From assembly GCA_963762605.1 (NCBI GenBank), contig CAVXLJ010000026.1, forward strand, positions 1 to 64,000: a stretch of DNA of 64,000 bases. Reading direction: 5' to 3'. Of this stretch, positions 8,476-16,551 are shown piece by piece. This DNA is from CAVSRC01 sp963762605 (lineage in GTDB: Bacteria > Pseudomonadota > Alphaproteobacteria > Rhizobiales > Kaistiaceae). The notes under the pieces are model-generated. The model did no database searches. It saw only the letters and a program-made list of their open reading frames with translations, and was not told the origin of the DNA. A program made the translations under genes and the position numbers. Position 1 is the first letter of the stretch, and each line of letters opens with the position of its first letter.

Positions 8476-9717
8476 ATGCCAGCGGCAGACGTCGACCCAC
8501 CGCCGGGCCATTGGGGGGCCCTCCGCCATCGCGGCTTTCTGCTGTTCTGGCTGTCGCGGGTGTTCGCCACCTTCGCCACCCAGGTCCTCAGCGTGGCGAT
8601 CGGCTGGCAGATCTATGACCTGACCCGCAATCCGTTCGATCTCGGCCTCGTCGGCCTCGTCCAGTTCGCCCCGGCTTTGTTGCTGGTTCTGGTCACTGGC
8701 ACCGTGTCGGACCGCTATAACCGCCGCCGCATCGTTGCCGTCAGCCAGTTCATAGAGGCGGCCTGCGGCCTGGCCTTCCTGGTGCTCACCGTCACCGGCA
8801 GCATTTCGCCCGCCCGGATCTTCTCGATCCTCGCCGTGTTCGGCGTCGCCCGCGCCTTCATGAACCCCGCCGCCTCGTCGCTGGTTCCCAATCTCGTCCC
8901 CGCGCGCGACCTTTCGAGTGCCATCGCGCTCTCCTCGTCCGCGTGGCAGATCGCCATCATCGTCGGGCCCGTCGTCGGCGGCCTGCTCTACGGCGTCTCG
9001 GCCGCTGCGCCCTATGCCGCCACCGTCATTCTCCTGGTGGCTGCCGCAGTGCTGGTGTCGCTCGTGCCGCAGCCCGAGCAGAAGACGACTCCGGAGCCGG
9101 CCAGCTGGACCACGGTCGTCGCCGGCTTCCGCTATGTCTGGCGCGAGAAGATCGTGCTCGGCGCGATTTCGCTCGACCTGTTCGCGGTCCTGCTCGGCGG
9201 CGCCACCGCGCTGCTCCCGGCCTATGCCCGCGATATCCTCAGCACCGGCCCGTGGGGTTTGGGCCTCCTGCGCTCGGCGCCCGGCCTCGGCGCCATCGCC
9301 GTCGCGCTCTATCTCGCCGCCCGTCCGGTACGCGATCACGCCGGGGCGATCATGTTCGTCACCGTCGCCCTGTTCGGAGCCTTCACCCTGGTCTTCGGCG
9401 TTTCCAGCGCCGTCTGGCTGTCGGTTGCGGCTCTGGCGCTTGCCGGCGCCGCCGACATGATCAGCGTCTACATCCGCGAGACGCTCATCCAGCTATGGAC
9501 GCCCGATCAGGTGCGTGGGCGCGTCAGTGCCGTCAACGCGGTCTTCATCGGCGCCTCCAACGAACTCGGCGAATTCCGTGCCGGCACCGTCGCGGCTTTG
9601 ATCGGCGTCGTTCCCGCCGTGGTGGTCGGCGCCATCGGAACCATCGCCGTCGCCGGCATCTGGGCCGCGGCTTTCCCCATGTTGCGGCGCGTCCGCCGGC
9701 TCGACCGACGGGGCTGA
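8476..9717 (+). CDS. MFS exporter (MFS_3 / EntS-like)
   Basis: Inner-membrane major facilitator of 413 residues with about twelve hydrophobic segments. The loop after the second membrane segment reads GTVSDRYNRRRIVAV, the classic motif A (D-R-x-x-R-R), and the family-typical sequences FAPALLLVLVTGTVSDR and MNPAASSLVPNLVPARDL point to the MFS_3 subgroup that includes the enterobactin exporter EntS. ATG 8476 follows AAGGA closely. It lies downstream of the GNAT/RimK pair and could export their product, but the 108-base gap leaves room for its own promoter and the link is only an inference. Confidence 0.88.
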   Translation: MPAADVDPPPGHWGALRHRGFLLFWLSRVFATFATQVLSVAIGWQIYDLTRNPFDLGLVGLVQFAPALLLVLVTGTVSDRYNRRRIVAVSQFIEAACGLAFLVLTVTGSISPARIFSILAVFGVARAFMNPAASSLVPNLVPARDLSSAIALSSSAWQIAIIVGPVVGGLLYGVSAAAPYAATVILLVAAAVLVSLVPQPEQKTTPEPASWTTVVAGFRYVWREKIVLGAISLDLFAVLLGGATALLPAYARDILSTGPWGLGLLRSAPGLGAIAVALYLAARPVRDHAGAIMFVTVALFGAFTLVFGVSSAVWLSVAALALAGAADMISVYIRETLIQLWTPDQVRGRVSAVNAVFIGASNELGEFRAGTVAALIGVVPAVVVGAIGTIAVAGIWAAAFPMLRRVRRLDRRG

Positions 9718-9816
9718 ATTCTGCTGCGCGGCGTCGATTTGTGGCACGCCCGGGCCTTGCCACGCCGGAGTGGCCGTCTATCATCACCCGGCGACATTTA
9801 CGGGGGAAATGCTCAA

Positions 9817-10152
9817 ATGGTGCCCAGAAAAGCGAGAACGATGGCGGTGGTGCTGGCCATCTTCGGCCTCGCCGCCGCAGCGAGCCCGGTGATGGCCCGC
9901 AACTGGGTGGCAACCGGCGGCTGGGCAAGGGTGCCGGTGCGGGCTTACGCGTCGGCGGCAGCGCCGACCGTTGGCACGGTTCGCGGCGGCGACAGGCTCG
10001 ACCTGACCGGCCAGTGCACCCGCGACCTCGACCTCAAGGCCATCGCCTACATGTCGGGCTTTCGCCAGCGCCTGATCGTTGCGTCGCGCTGGTGCGAACT
10101 GGCCGGCCCGGTTCACGGCTGGGTCTTCGGCGGCTTCATCAAGCCGTGGTAA
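9817..10152 (+). CDS. secreted SH3-like small protein
   Basis: A 111-residue protein with a clear signal peptide (charged MVPRKAR, hydrophobic MAVVLAIFGLAAAA, cleavage after SPVMA near residue 26). The mature part resembles a bacterial SH3 domain: WARVPVRAYASAAAPTVG, TVRGGDRLDLTGQC and WCELAGPVHGWVFGGFIKPW, the usual closing strand of SH3_3 folds. Two cysteines (in TGQC and RWCE) could form a disulfide in the periplasm. GGGGGAA lies about 10 bases before ATG 9817. Function unknown; SH3-like domains of this type often bind cell-wall material. Confidence 0.72.
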   Translation: MVPRKARTMAVVLAIFGLAAAASPVMARNWVATGGWARVPVRAYASAAAPTVGTVRGGDRLDLTGQCTRDLDLKAIAYMSGFRQRLIVASRWCELAGPVHGWVFGGFIKPW

Positions 10153-10247
10153 GCGGCCGATCTCGGCGATTTCCGAGGGTCGAATTTACCCGGTCTCAAT
10201 CCTGACCATATAGGGAAGGTGCAGAGACAGCTCCTTCCGAGGCCCGG

Positions 10248-11000
10248 ATGACCGGTTCCATTCGGCCGGCGGCCTTGAGCCTTGCCGGCCTCAGCAAGAC
10301 CTTCGAGCGCCCCGCAGTGGACGCCCTCGATCTCACCGTCGGCGCCGGCGAGTTCTACGCCCTGCTTGGGCCCAACGGCGCCGGCAAGACCACGACTCTG
10401 CGCATGGTGGTCGGACTGCTGACGCCGGATGCCGGGTCGATCTCGGTCTTCGGCACCGATGCGCTGGCCGACCCGGTCGCCGCCAAGCGCATGATGGCCT
10501 GGGTGTCGGACGAGCCGATGATCTACGACAAGCTGACGCCGCTCGAATATCTCGAATTCGTCGCCGGTCTGTGGGGAATCGAAGCGGCGCAGGGCGAAGC
10601 CAATGCCCGCGAGCTGATCGACTGGCTGGGTCTCGGTCCCCACGCCGACGAGCGCTGCGAGGGCTTCTCGCGCGGCATGCGCCAGAAAGTGGCGCTGGCC
10701 GGCGCGCTGGTCCACGATCCCCGCCTGATCATCCTCGACGAGCCGTTGACCGGCCTCGACGCCGGCACCGCCCGCCAGGTGAAGGACGTGCTGCAGGCGC
10801 GCGTGCACGCCGGCGGCACGGTGATCATGACCACCCACATCCTCGAAGTGGCCGAGCGCATGGCCGAGCGCATCGGCGTGCTCGCCAATGGCCGGCTGAT
10901 CGCGCAAGGCACGCTGGCCGAGCTGAGTCTCCGCGCCGGTCGCGGCGGCAGCCTTGAGGACGTGTTCCTGACGCTGGTGGCTGAAAGCGCCGCGGCATGA
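10248..11000 (+). CDS. ABC transporter ATP-binding protein (ABC-2 type exporter)
   Basis: Cytoplasmic ATPase of 250 residues. Walker A is LLGPNGAGKTTTLRM near residue 43, the signature segment is GFSRGMRQKVALAGAL, Walker B is LIILDEPLTGLDAG, and the switch histidine lies in MTTHILEVAERM. The F-S-R-G-M-R signature is typical of the CcmA/NatA-like ATPases of ABC-2 exporters. The stop overlaps the permease start in an ATGA junction, so both are made together. Substrate is unknown. It begins about 95 bases after the SH3-like gene and may have its own promoter. Confidence 0.92.
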   Translation: MTGSIRPAALSLAGLSKTFERPAVDALDLTVGAGEFYALLGPNGAGKTTTLRMVVGLLTPDAGSISVFGTDALADPVAAKRMMAWVSDEPMIYDKLTPLEYLEFVAGLWGIEAAQGEANARELIDWLGLGPHADERCEGFSRGMRQKVALAGALVHDPRLIILDEPLTGLDAGTARQVKDVLQARVHAGGTVIMTTHILEVAERMAERIGVLANGRLIAQGTLAELSLRAGRGGSLEDVFLTLVAESAAA

Positions 11001-12538
11001 GCCGCCCCGGCTCGATCCCGTGGCTCGCCGGCCACGAGTTGCGCCTGGCCTGGCGCGACTGGCTTGCCATGGTGACCGCCGGCAATCGCCGGCGCGTGTC
11101 GACCGCGGTGGTCATCCTCGTCCTTGTCGCCCTGTCGCTGCACCTGCCGGCCTGGGCGATCGTCGCCCGCTTCGCCGATGACGGGATCAACCCGGACAAG
11201 GCATCGCTGGTCTCCGTGTCGTTGATCGTCGTGCTCTACATCTCGCTGCTGCTCAGCCAGGCGATGGAAACGGTCACCCGCACGCTCTATTCACGCGGCG
11301 ATCTCGATCTGGTTCTGTCTTCGCCGGTGAGCGGGCGCCGCCTGTTCTCGATCAGGATTGCGGTGACGGCCGGCCTGATCGCGATGATCGCCGTGGTCAT
11401 CTCGACGCCCTTCATCGACGTCCTGACGCTTGCCGGCGGCCCGCGCTGGCTGGCCGGCTTCGGACTGGCCATCGGCCTCGGCGTGGCCGCCGCGGCGATT
11501 GCCGTGGCGATCACCATCGGCCTCTTCCGCGTGCTCGGTGCCCGCCGCACAAGGCTCGTCGCCCAGGTCTTCGCGGCGCTCATCGGCGCCGGCTTCGCCA
11601 TCGGTATCCAGGCCTTCGCCATCATCTACTACGGCTCCATGGTCAGGCCGGCGATGACCATCGCCCAGACCCTGATCGCCAGTATGCCCGGTCTCGACAG
11701 CCCACTGTGGTGGCCGGCACGCGCCATCATGGGCGACTGGGCAGCGCTCGCCGGCGTGCTGGTGGTCTGTTTCCTGATCCTGGCAGCCGTCATGGCGGCG
11801 TTCGCCCCGCGGCTCGGCGAGCATTCGCTCGCCGCCACCGATCTGGCGCGGCCGAGCGGGCGCCACCGTACGCGGCGGCGCGTCTTCGTTCTGCGCTCCC
11901 CCGCCGCGGCGCTCCGCCACAAGGAGTGGCTGCTCCTGCGGCGCGATCCCTGGCTTGCCTCGCAGACGCTTACCCAGCTCTTCTACCTGGTGCCGCCGGC
12001 GCTGCTCCTGATGCGCAACTTCGGCGACGCCACTGGCGCGCTGGTGGTCGTGGTGATGGTTCTGGTTACCGTTGGCGGCCAGCTCGGCGGTGCGCTCGCC
12101 TGGCTGGCCATCTCCGGCGAGGATGCGCCCGACCTGGTGATGACGGCACCGGTGCGGCCGCTGGCGATCACACGCGCCAAGGTGGAGGCGGTGATGGGGG
12201 CCGTGGTCATGGTGCTCGCCCCCTTCCTGGCGGTGCTCGCCTGGTTGTCGCCGCACCATGCCGCCGCGGCGATCATCGGCATCGTCATTGCCGCCGCCTC
12301 GACCATCCGCATCCAGCTCTGGTTCCGCGCCCAGGCCAAGCGCTCGAACTTCCGCCGCCGCCACACCTCCTCGCGCATCGCCACCTTCGCCGAGGCGCTG
12401 ACCTCCTTCTCCTGGGCGGCGGCGACCGGTCTCGCCGTCGGCGGCTCGCTCAGCTTCGCCGTGATCAGCGCCACCGTCGCCCTCCTCGTCCTGTTCGGCG
12501 CCCGCTCCGTCAGCCCGCGCAAGGCGGTGCTCGCCTGA
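10997..12538 (+). CDS. ABC-2 type exporter permease, large form
   Basis: Integral membrane protein of 513 residues with roughly ten hydrophobic segments in two blocks (about 35-290 and 325-510) joined by an Arg-rich cytoplasmic stretch (RPSGRHRTRRRVFV) near residue 290. It has no ATPase motifs. The ATGA overlap with the preceding ATPase gene pairs them as one exporter. The two-block layout suggests one polypeptide forms both halves of the pore or a large half-transporter. Substrate unknown. The gene ends the transcription unit; a 148-base gap precedes the next gene. Confidence 0.85.
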   Translation: MSRPGSIPWLAGHELRLAWRDWLAMVTAGNRRRVSTAVVILVLVALSLHLPAWAIVARFADDGINPDKASLVSVSLIVVLYISLLLSQAMETVTRTLYSRGDLDLVLSSPVSGRRLFSIRIAVTAGLIAMIAVVISTPFIDVLTLAGGPRWLAGFGLAIGLGVAAAAIAVAITIGLFRVLGARRTRLVAQVFAALIGAGFAIGIQAFAIIYYGSMVRPAMTIAQTLIASMPGLDSPLWWPARAIMGDWAALAGVLVVCFLILAAVMAAFAPRLGEHSLAATDLARPSGRHRTRRRVFVLRSPAAALRHKEWLLLRRDPWLASQTLTQLFYLVPPALLLMRNFGDATGALVVVVMVLVTVGGQLGGALAWLAISGEDAPDLVMTAPVRPLAITRAKVEAVMGAVVMVLAPFLAVLAWLSPHHAAAAIIGIVIAAASTIRIQLWFRAQAKRSNFRRRHTSSRIATFAEALTSFSWAAATGLAVGGSLSFAVISATVALLVLFGARSVSPRKAVLA

Positions 12539-12686
12539 CTCGCGCATATGTGAAGCGCATCACTGCCGAGCGCCGCGTTCCCGCCTATTTCGTGCGCCAT
12601 TCCCGTATCGCCGCCGGCTGAAACCAGCCACGCGGCGCGCGGGATTTTCATTTGGGCGACACGAGGACCGGCTGTCCGCCGGTTTG

Positions 12687-13274
12687 ATGATGATGCATAC
12701 CGATTCCAGCAATTTCGTCATGCGCCGGGCGCGGATGAGCGACCGCAACCATCTTCTCGCCATGCAGGCGAATTCCATGCGCACCCTGGCGGTGCATTGC
12801 TATGCACGCGAGGAGATCGAGGCCTTCATGGCCGTCGTCGGCACCATGGACGACCAGCTTATCGACGAGGGGACTTACTACCTGGTCGAGGTCAATGGCC
12901 GGCCGGTGGCGTCAGGTGGCTGGAGCCGCGTCCGCGCCAACTATGTCGCAGATGGACCGGTGGACTTGTCGATCGCCAAGATCCGCAGCGTCTTCGTGCA
13001 TCATGACTGGGCGCGCCACGGCTTCGGGCGGCTGTTGATGGACCGCGCCGAACAGGAAGCCTTCATCGCCGGCTTCAACCGCGTCGAGCTGAACGCACTG
13101 CTCTCCGGCGTGCCCTTCTACCGCGCGCTCGGCTACCAGGCATTGCGGCCGATGGCGCTTGGGCTGCCGGACGGGATCCTGTTCCGCGGCCTCACCATGG
13201 AGAAGCCACTGGGCAAGGTCGCAGCGTCCACCGCGGCCGGCCTTGTCGAGCCGGCCCGCCACGCCGCCGCCTGA
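12687..13274 (+). CDS. GNAT family N-acetyltransferase
   Basis: Predicted acetyltransferase of about 195 residues. Motif A reads IRSVFVHHDWARHGFGRLLMDRAEQEA, with the acetyl-CoA loop near residue 110, followed by FNRVELNALLSGVPFYRALGYQ, typical of the PhnO/GNAT fold. The start is uncertain because TTG 12684 and ATG codons at 12687, 12690 and 12693 are adjacent; ATG 12687 is taken. No good Shine-Dalgarno is seen. The C-terminal 25 residues after GLTMEKPLG are poorly conserved in type. A strong hairpin directly after the stop ends the unit. Substrate unknown. Confidence 0.85.
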   Translation: MMMHTDSSNFVMRRARMSDRNHLLAMQANSMRTLAVHCYAREEIEAFMAVVGTMDDQLIDEGTYYLVEVNGRPVASGGWSRVRANYVADGPVDLSIAKIRSVFVHHDWARHGFGRLLMDRAEQEAFIAGFNRVELNALLSGVPFYRALGYQALRPMALGLPDGILFRGLTMEKPLGKVAASTAAGLVEPARHAAA

Positions 13275-13283
13275 TACGAAAGA

Positions 13284-13301
13284 GGCGGGCCTCGGCCCGC
13301 C
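13284..13301. terminator. GC-rich hairpin between convergent genes
   Basis: Perfect 8-base inverted repeat GGCGGGCC and GGCCCGCC around TC, followed by GTTTCT, 10 bases after the GNAT stop. As RNA it would fold with a slightly larger loop. It lies between two convergent genes and probably ends transcription from both sides. Confidence 0.65.
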
Positions 13302-13323
13302 GTTTCTCGACAGGTCGATGCCG

Positions 13324-13635
13324 TCAGCGGCGCCTGTCGCCCTTGTCGTCGACGACGGTGAACTCGGTCTCGATATAGCCCGACCGGTTCTGCTGCTGCT
13401 CTTCCCAGCGTTTCTGGGCTTCGTTCAGGACCTTCTTCAACCGCCAGCGGCCGATGATGAGAGCAAGCGCGGCAACCGGCAGGAGCACCAGCGCCAGGCC
13501 GAGCGAGACGATGACGAGCGCGACCGCGGCAGCGAGCCCCAGCGCGACGGCAAGCACGAGCCCAAGCTGGCCGCGCCAGCCGAGCCGCGGGATCTGGGAG
13601 AACTGAGGAGACTGAAAGAAGCGAAAACTAGCCAT
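13324..13635 (-). CDS. small inner-membrane protein of unknown function
   Basis: A 103-residue protein with two hydrophobic stretches at about residues 25-61 (LGLVLAVALGLAAAVALVIV and LALVLLPVAALALIIG) and a charged C-terminal half rich in K, E, Q and R that should face the cytoplasm. It ends YIETEFTVVDDKGDRRR. The shape resembles small hypothetical membrane proteins common in Hyphomicrobiales, but no named family is recognised. ATG 13635 lies 50 bases from the end of the SDR gene on the same strand, so the two may share a transcript. Confidence 0.7.
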   Translation of the reverse strand: MASFRFFQSPQFSQIPRLGWRGQLGLVLAVALGLAAAVALVIVSLGLALVLLPVAALALIIGRWRLKKVLNEAQKRWEEQQQNRSGYIETEFTVVDDKGDRRR

Positions 13636-13685
13636 CGCCCCGATATGTGGCGGCCGACACCGGCCGGTGCAAGGTTAAAACGGTG

Positions 13686-14429
13686 TCATCCGGAAAGGCC
13701 GAGGGCAAATATCAGGCGGAAAATGGCCGGGCGGACCACTTGGTGCCGCCGTTTTGCGATCGCTTCAATGATGGTCTCGGCGGCCTCGCCAACGCTCATC
13801 TCAGGCATGAGCAAGGGCGGAATGTGCGGCAGAAACCGCCGGCTGCCGGGATTGTGCTGCCAATAGGGGCTGGCGACCATGCCCAGCGTCACCAGCGTCA
13901 CATCGATCGAGGTGTGGCGCAGGTCCGCCCGCAGCGCTTGCGCGAGCCCGCGAAGCGCGAAGCGGGCGGCGATGTAGGCCGAGGCATTCGGCCACACCAT
14001 GAACGAGGCCGGCGAGGTGACGAAAGCCACCTGCCCGCTGCCGCGTTTCAGCATTGCCGGCAGGAGGGCCCGGGTGACGGCGAAGGCTGCCAGATAAGGC
14101 AGCTCCATCATGACGCGGGCCTCGTCTGCCGAGGTCTCGACGAACGGCTTCCATTGCCCCGCGCCGGCATTGTTGACCAGGATGTCGGGAACGCCGTGCT
14201 TGCCGATGATGGTCTCGGCGAGCGGCGGCACTTGGCTCGTATCGGCGAGATCGATGGCAAAGGCCGCCGCCTCGCCGCCGGCCTTGCGGATATCGTGCGC
14301 GAGGCCTTCCAGCCGCTCGGCGTTGCGCGCCAACAGGAGCACGCGTGCCCCGCGGCGCACGAAACCCTCAGCCGTCGCGCGGCCGATGCCGCTCGACGCG
14401 CCGGTCACCAGGATGAGCTTGCCGTTCAC
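13686..14429 (-). CDS. SDR family protein with Tyr-xxx-Arg active site
   Basis: Short-chain dehydrogenase of 247 residues. The coenzyme motif TGASSGIG lies at residues 9-16 and NNAG at 86-89. At the catalytic position the sequence is S-A-Y-I-A-A-R: Tyr152 is present but the lysine expected at 156 is Arg. That lysine normally lowers the tyrosine pKa and holds the ribose, so activity may be weak or altered, although the fold looks intact. The protein resembles DltE/YdfG-like members with a hydrophobic C-terminal helix. It precedes the small membrane protein gene on the same strand. Confidence 0.85.
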   Translation of the reverse strand: MNGKLILVTGASSGIGRATAEGFVRRGARVLLLARNAERLEGLAHDIRKAGGEAAAFAIDLADTSQVPPLAETIIGKHGVPDILVNNAGAGQWKPFVETSADEARVMMELPYLAAFAVTRALLPAMLKRGSGQVAFVTSPASFMVWPNASAYIAARFALRGLAQALRADLRHTSIDVTLVTLGMVASPYWQHNPGSRRFLPHIPPLLMPEMSVGEAAETIIEAIAKRRHQVVRPAIFRLIFALGLSG

Positions 14430-14487
14430 CTTCTGCCGCTCCGCGCGCTCGCGCGCCCGAACAGGCTACCCGCGAACGGCTTCCCGG

Positions 14488-15756
14488 TCACGGATCGGCC
14501 GCCTCGCCCTGCGGCAACTGGAAGCGGGTGAAGCGATCGAGCGCCGCCTCGATCTCTTCTTTGTGGCGCCGCGCGTTTCCCTTTCCGACCCAGTGCCAGG
14601 CCTGGATCAGGAGTTCGCTCCTCTGCCGGTCGGCCTTGAGGTCGAGCCCCGCCACGATCTCGTCGCCGGCGAGCACCGGCAGGGTGAAATAGCCGAGCTT
14701 GCGCTTGGCCTTGGGCAGATAGGCTTCGAACAGGTGCTCGTAGCCGAAGAAAGCTGCCGTGCGCTTGCGCTGGATGATGAGGGGATCGAAGGGCGACAGG
14801 ATGTGGGTCAGGGCAGGGGGCACGATCTCCGCCTCGAGCACTTCCGGCCGCGCCCAGTGCTCGGCCGCGGCGCCGTCGAACGTCACCGGCACCAGCCGCT
14901 TGGCCTTGACCTCGCGCTCGATGAGCGCCTTGACCGCCGCCTTGACCCCCATCCCTCCAAGTCCGATGGGGCCGAGGCCGACGATGCCCTGCGACCTGAG
15001 CACTCGCTCCAGCCTGTAGCGCGTGATCTCGGCCGCGCTGGCTGGCCTGGGCAGCTTGTCCCGGCCGAAATGGCGCTCCGTCAGCTCATAGGTCTTCAGC
15101 ATCCCCTTGCGCCGCGCGATGACCAGCTCGCCGCGGAAGAAGGCCGCCTGCAGCGCCCGCTTGGAGGGCTTGCGCGAGGCCCAGGGGTGGTCCTTGTCGA
15201 CCAGCACGTCGTCCTTGATGTCGGCGATGGTGAGCGCACCTTCGTCGCGCACCCGGCGGACGACCTTGCGCACGTCCTTGGCGGTAACGTCGGCATACCA
15301 GTGCGTCGGCTCCTTGCGCTGGCGCTTCATCTCGCCGGCAAAGAATCGGAAATCCCCGGTCGCGACATAGGCGAGTGCATGCGTCCAGTATTCGAACACC
15401 GTCTTCGCCTCAGCCTGCGCGTCTTCCAGGTCGGCGCGGCGGTAGGCGGGGATGCGGTTGTAGAGGATGTGGTGGTGGCAGCGCTCGATCACGTTGATGG
15501 TGTCGATCTGCACATAGCCCAGATGCGCCACCGCGCGCGCCACCGCCTCGGGCCCGGCGCCGAACGGTGCGGGCACGTTCAGCCGTTGCGCGTCGACCCA
15601 GATGGCGCGGGCGCGCTCCGGGGTGATTTCAACGGGCGCCGGGGTGGCACGGCGGCGCGCTTTGGGCTTGGCTGTGCGGGTCACGGGCGGACGGAGAGCT
15701 GGGTTCGACTCGCTCAAGATGCATCGCAGTGTACCAACCTCGTGGGTCAACTCCAT
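14488..15756 (-). CDS. YcaQ/AlkZ-like winged-helix DNA glycosylase
   Basis: Member of the HTH_42 family of tandem winged-helix DNA glycosylases that remove bulky alkyl adducts or unhook interstrand crosslinks. The segment HLGYVQIDTINVIERCHHH lies near residue 80: the Q-I-D triplet is the catalytic motif of the YcaQ/AlkX branch, whereas crosslink-specific AlkZ has Q-x-Q. The C-terminal beta barrel includes ILSPFDPLIIQRKR and AGLDLKADRQRSELLI. The full ORF is 422 residues; the first 35 or so are basic and poorly conserved in type, so GTG or other internal starts near 15,690 are possible. It is monocistronic and diverges from the NmrA-like gene. Confidence 0.85.
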   Translation of the reverse strand: MELTHEVGTLRCILSESNPALRPPVTRTAKPKARRRATPAPVEITPERARAIWVDAQRLNVPAPFGAGPEAVARAVAHLGYVQIDTINVIERCHHHILYNRIPAYRRADLEDAQAEAKTVFEYWTHALAYVATGDFRFFAGEMKRQRKEPTHWYADVTAKDVRKVVRRVRDEGALTIADIKDDVLVDKDHPWASRKPSKRALQAAFFRGELVIARRKGMLKTYELTERHFGRDKLPRPASAAEITRYRLERVLRSQGIVGLGPIGLGGMGVKAAVKALIEREVKAKRLVPVTFDGAAAEHWARPEVLEAEIVPPALTHILSPFDPLIIQRKRTAAFFGYEHLFEAYLPKAKRKLGYFTLPVLAGDEIVAGLDLKADRQRSELLIQAWHWVGKGNARRHKEEIEAALDRFTRFQLPQGEAADP

Positions 15757-15864
15757 CGCAGGATCACCGCAGGATGCTCACCGCCGCACATCCTGCTGAC
15801 AACTCGGCGTCAGGAGACATCCACGTCCGGAACGCAAACCGGAGCAAATCAGAGGGGCGACATC

Positions 15865-16551
15865 ATGAAAGTCTGCATCGTCGGTGCATCGGGCAAGCTC
15901 GGCCAGTACATGGTCCAGCACTGCCTCGACCGCGGCTACGAAGTCATCGGCGTCTGCCGGCCGCAGAGCGCCGCCAAGCTTGACCGCTTCAAGGACCGGA
16001 TCGCGATCCGGCCCGGCGCCACCGACGACCGCGAGGTCATCAGGCGGGCGGTCGCCGGCTGCGACGGCGTGCTTACCGTGCTCGCCCCCTGGGGCGTCCA
16101 GCATTATGCGTCAGGCACCGCCCAGGCGGTGATGGACTACGCCGAGCCGGGCGCGCGGCTGGTCTTCTCCTGCGGCTGGCACATCTCGCGCGACGGCAAG
16201 GACGTCTATTCCTGGCAACTCAGATATCTCGTTCCCGTCATCGGCTGGCTGGCGAAGCTCTTCCGCGCCGTCGACCTCGACGACCAGGTGGAAGCCACGC
16301 GACGCATCTTCGCCTCGGACACGCGCTGGACGGTGGTACGCGGCAGCGACCTGGAGGAGGGCGAGAGCCAGGGCCTGCCGCTGTGGAGCCGCCATGTCGG
16401 CGATCCGGTGCTCGCCAGCAACCGCACGCGGCGCATCGACTTCGCTCTCTTCATGGTCGAGGCGCTGACCGACGAAACGCTGGTCCACGAAGCCCCCGCC
16501 ATCGTCGGGCGCGAGACGCCATCGGCGCGAGAGCATGCCGAGGCAGTGTGA
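15865..16551 (+). CDS. NAD(P)-binding NmrA/atypical SDR protein
   Basis: A 228-residue Rossmann protein starting MKVCIVGASGKLGQYMV, with GxxGxxG for NAD(P) binding at residues 7-12. The rest (GCDGVLTVLAPWGVQHY, RLVFSCGWH) resembles the atypical SDR group often annotated NAD-dependent epimerase or NmrA. There is no Tyr-xxx-Lys triad of classical SDRs, so it may be a sensor or a nonclassical reductase. ATG 15865 follows AGAGGGG by 6 bases. It stands alone, followed by a long region without intact genes. Confidence 0.8.
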   Translation: MKVCIVGASGKLGQYMVQHCLDRGYEVIGVCRPQSAAKLDRFKDRIAIRPGATDDREVIRRAVAGCDGVLTVLAPWGVQHYASGTAQAVMDYAEPGARLVFSCGWHISRDGKDVYSWQLRYLVPVIGWLAKLFRAVDLDDQVEATRRIFASDTRWTVVRGSDLEEGESQGLPLWSRHVGDPVLASNRTRRIDFALFMVEALTDETLVHEAPAIVGRETPSAREHAEAV

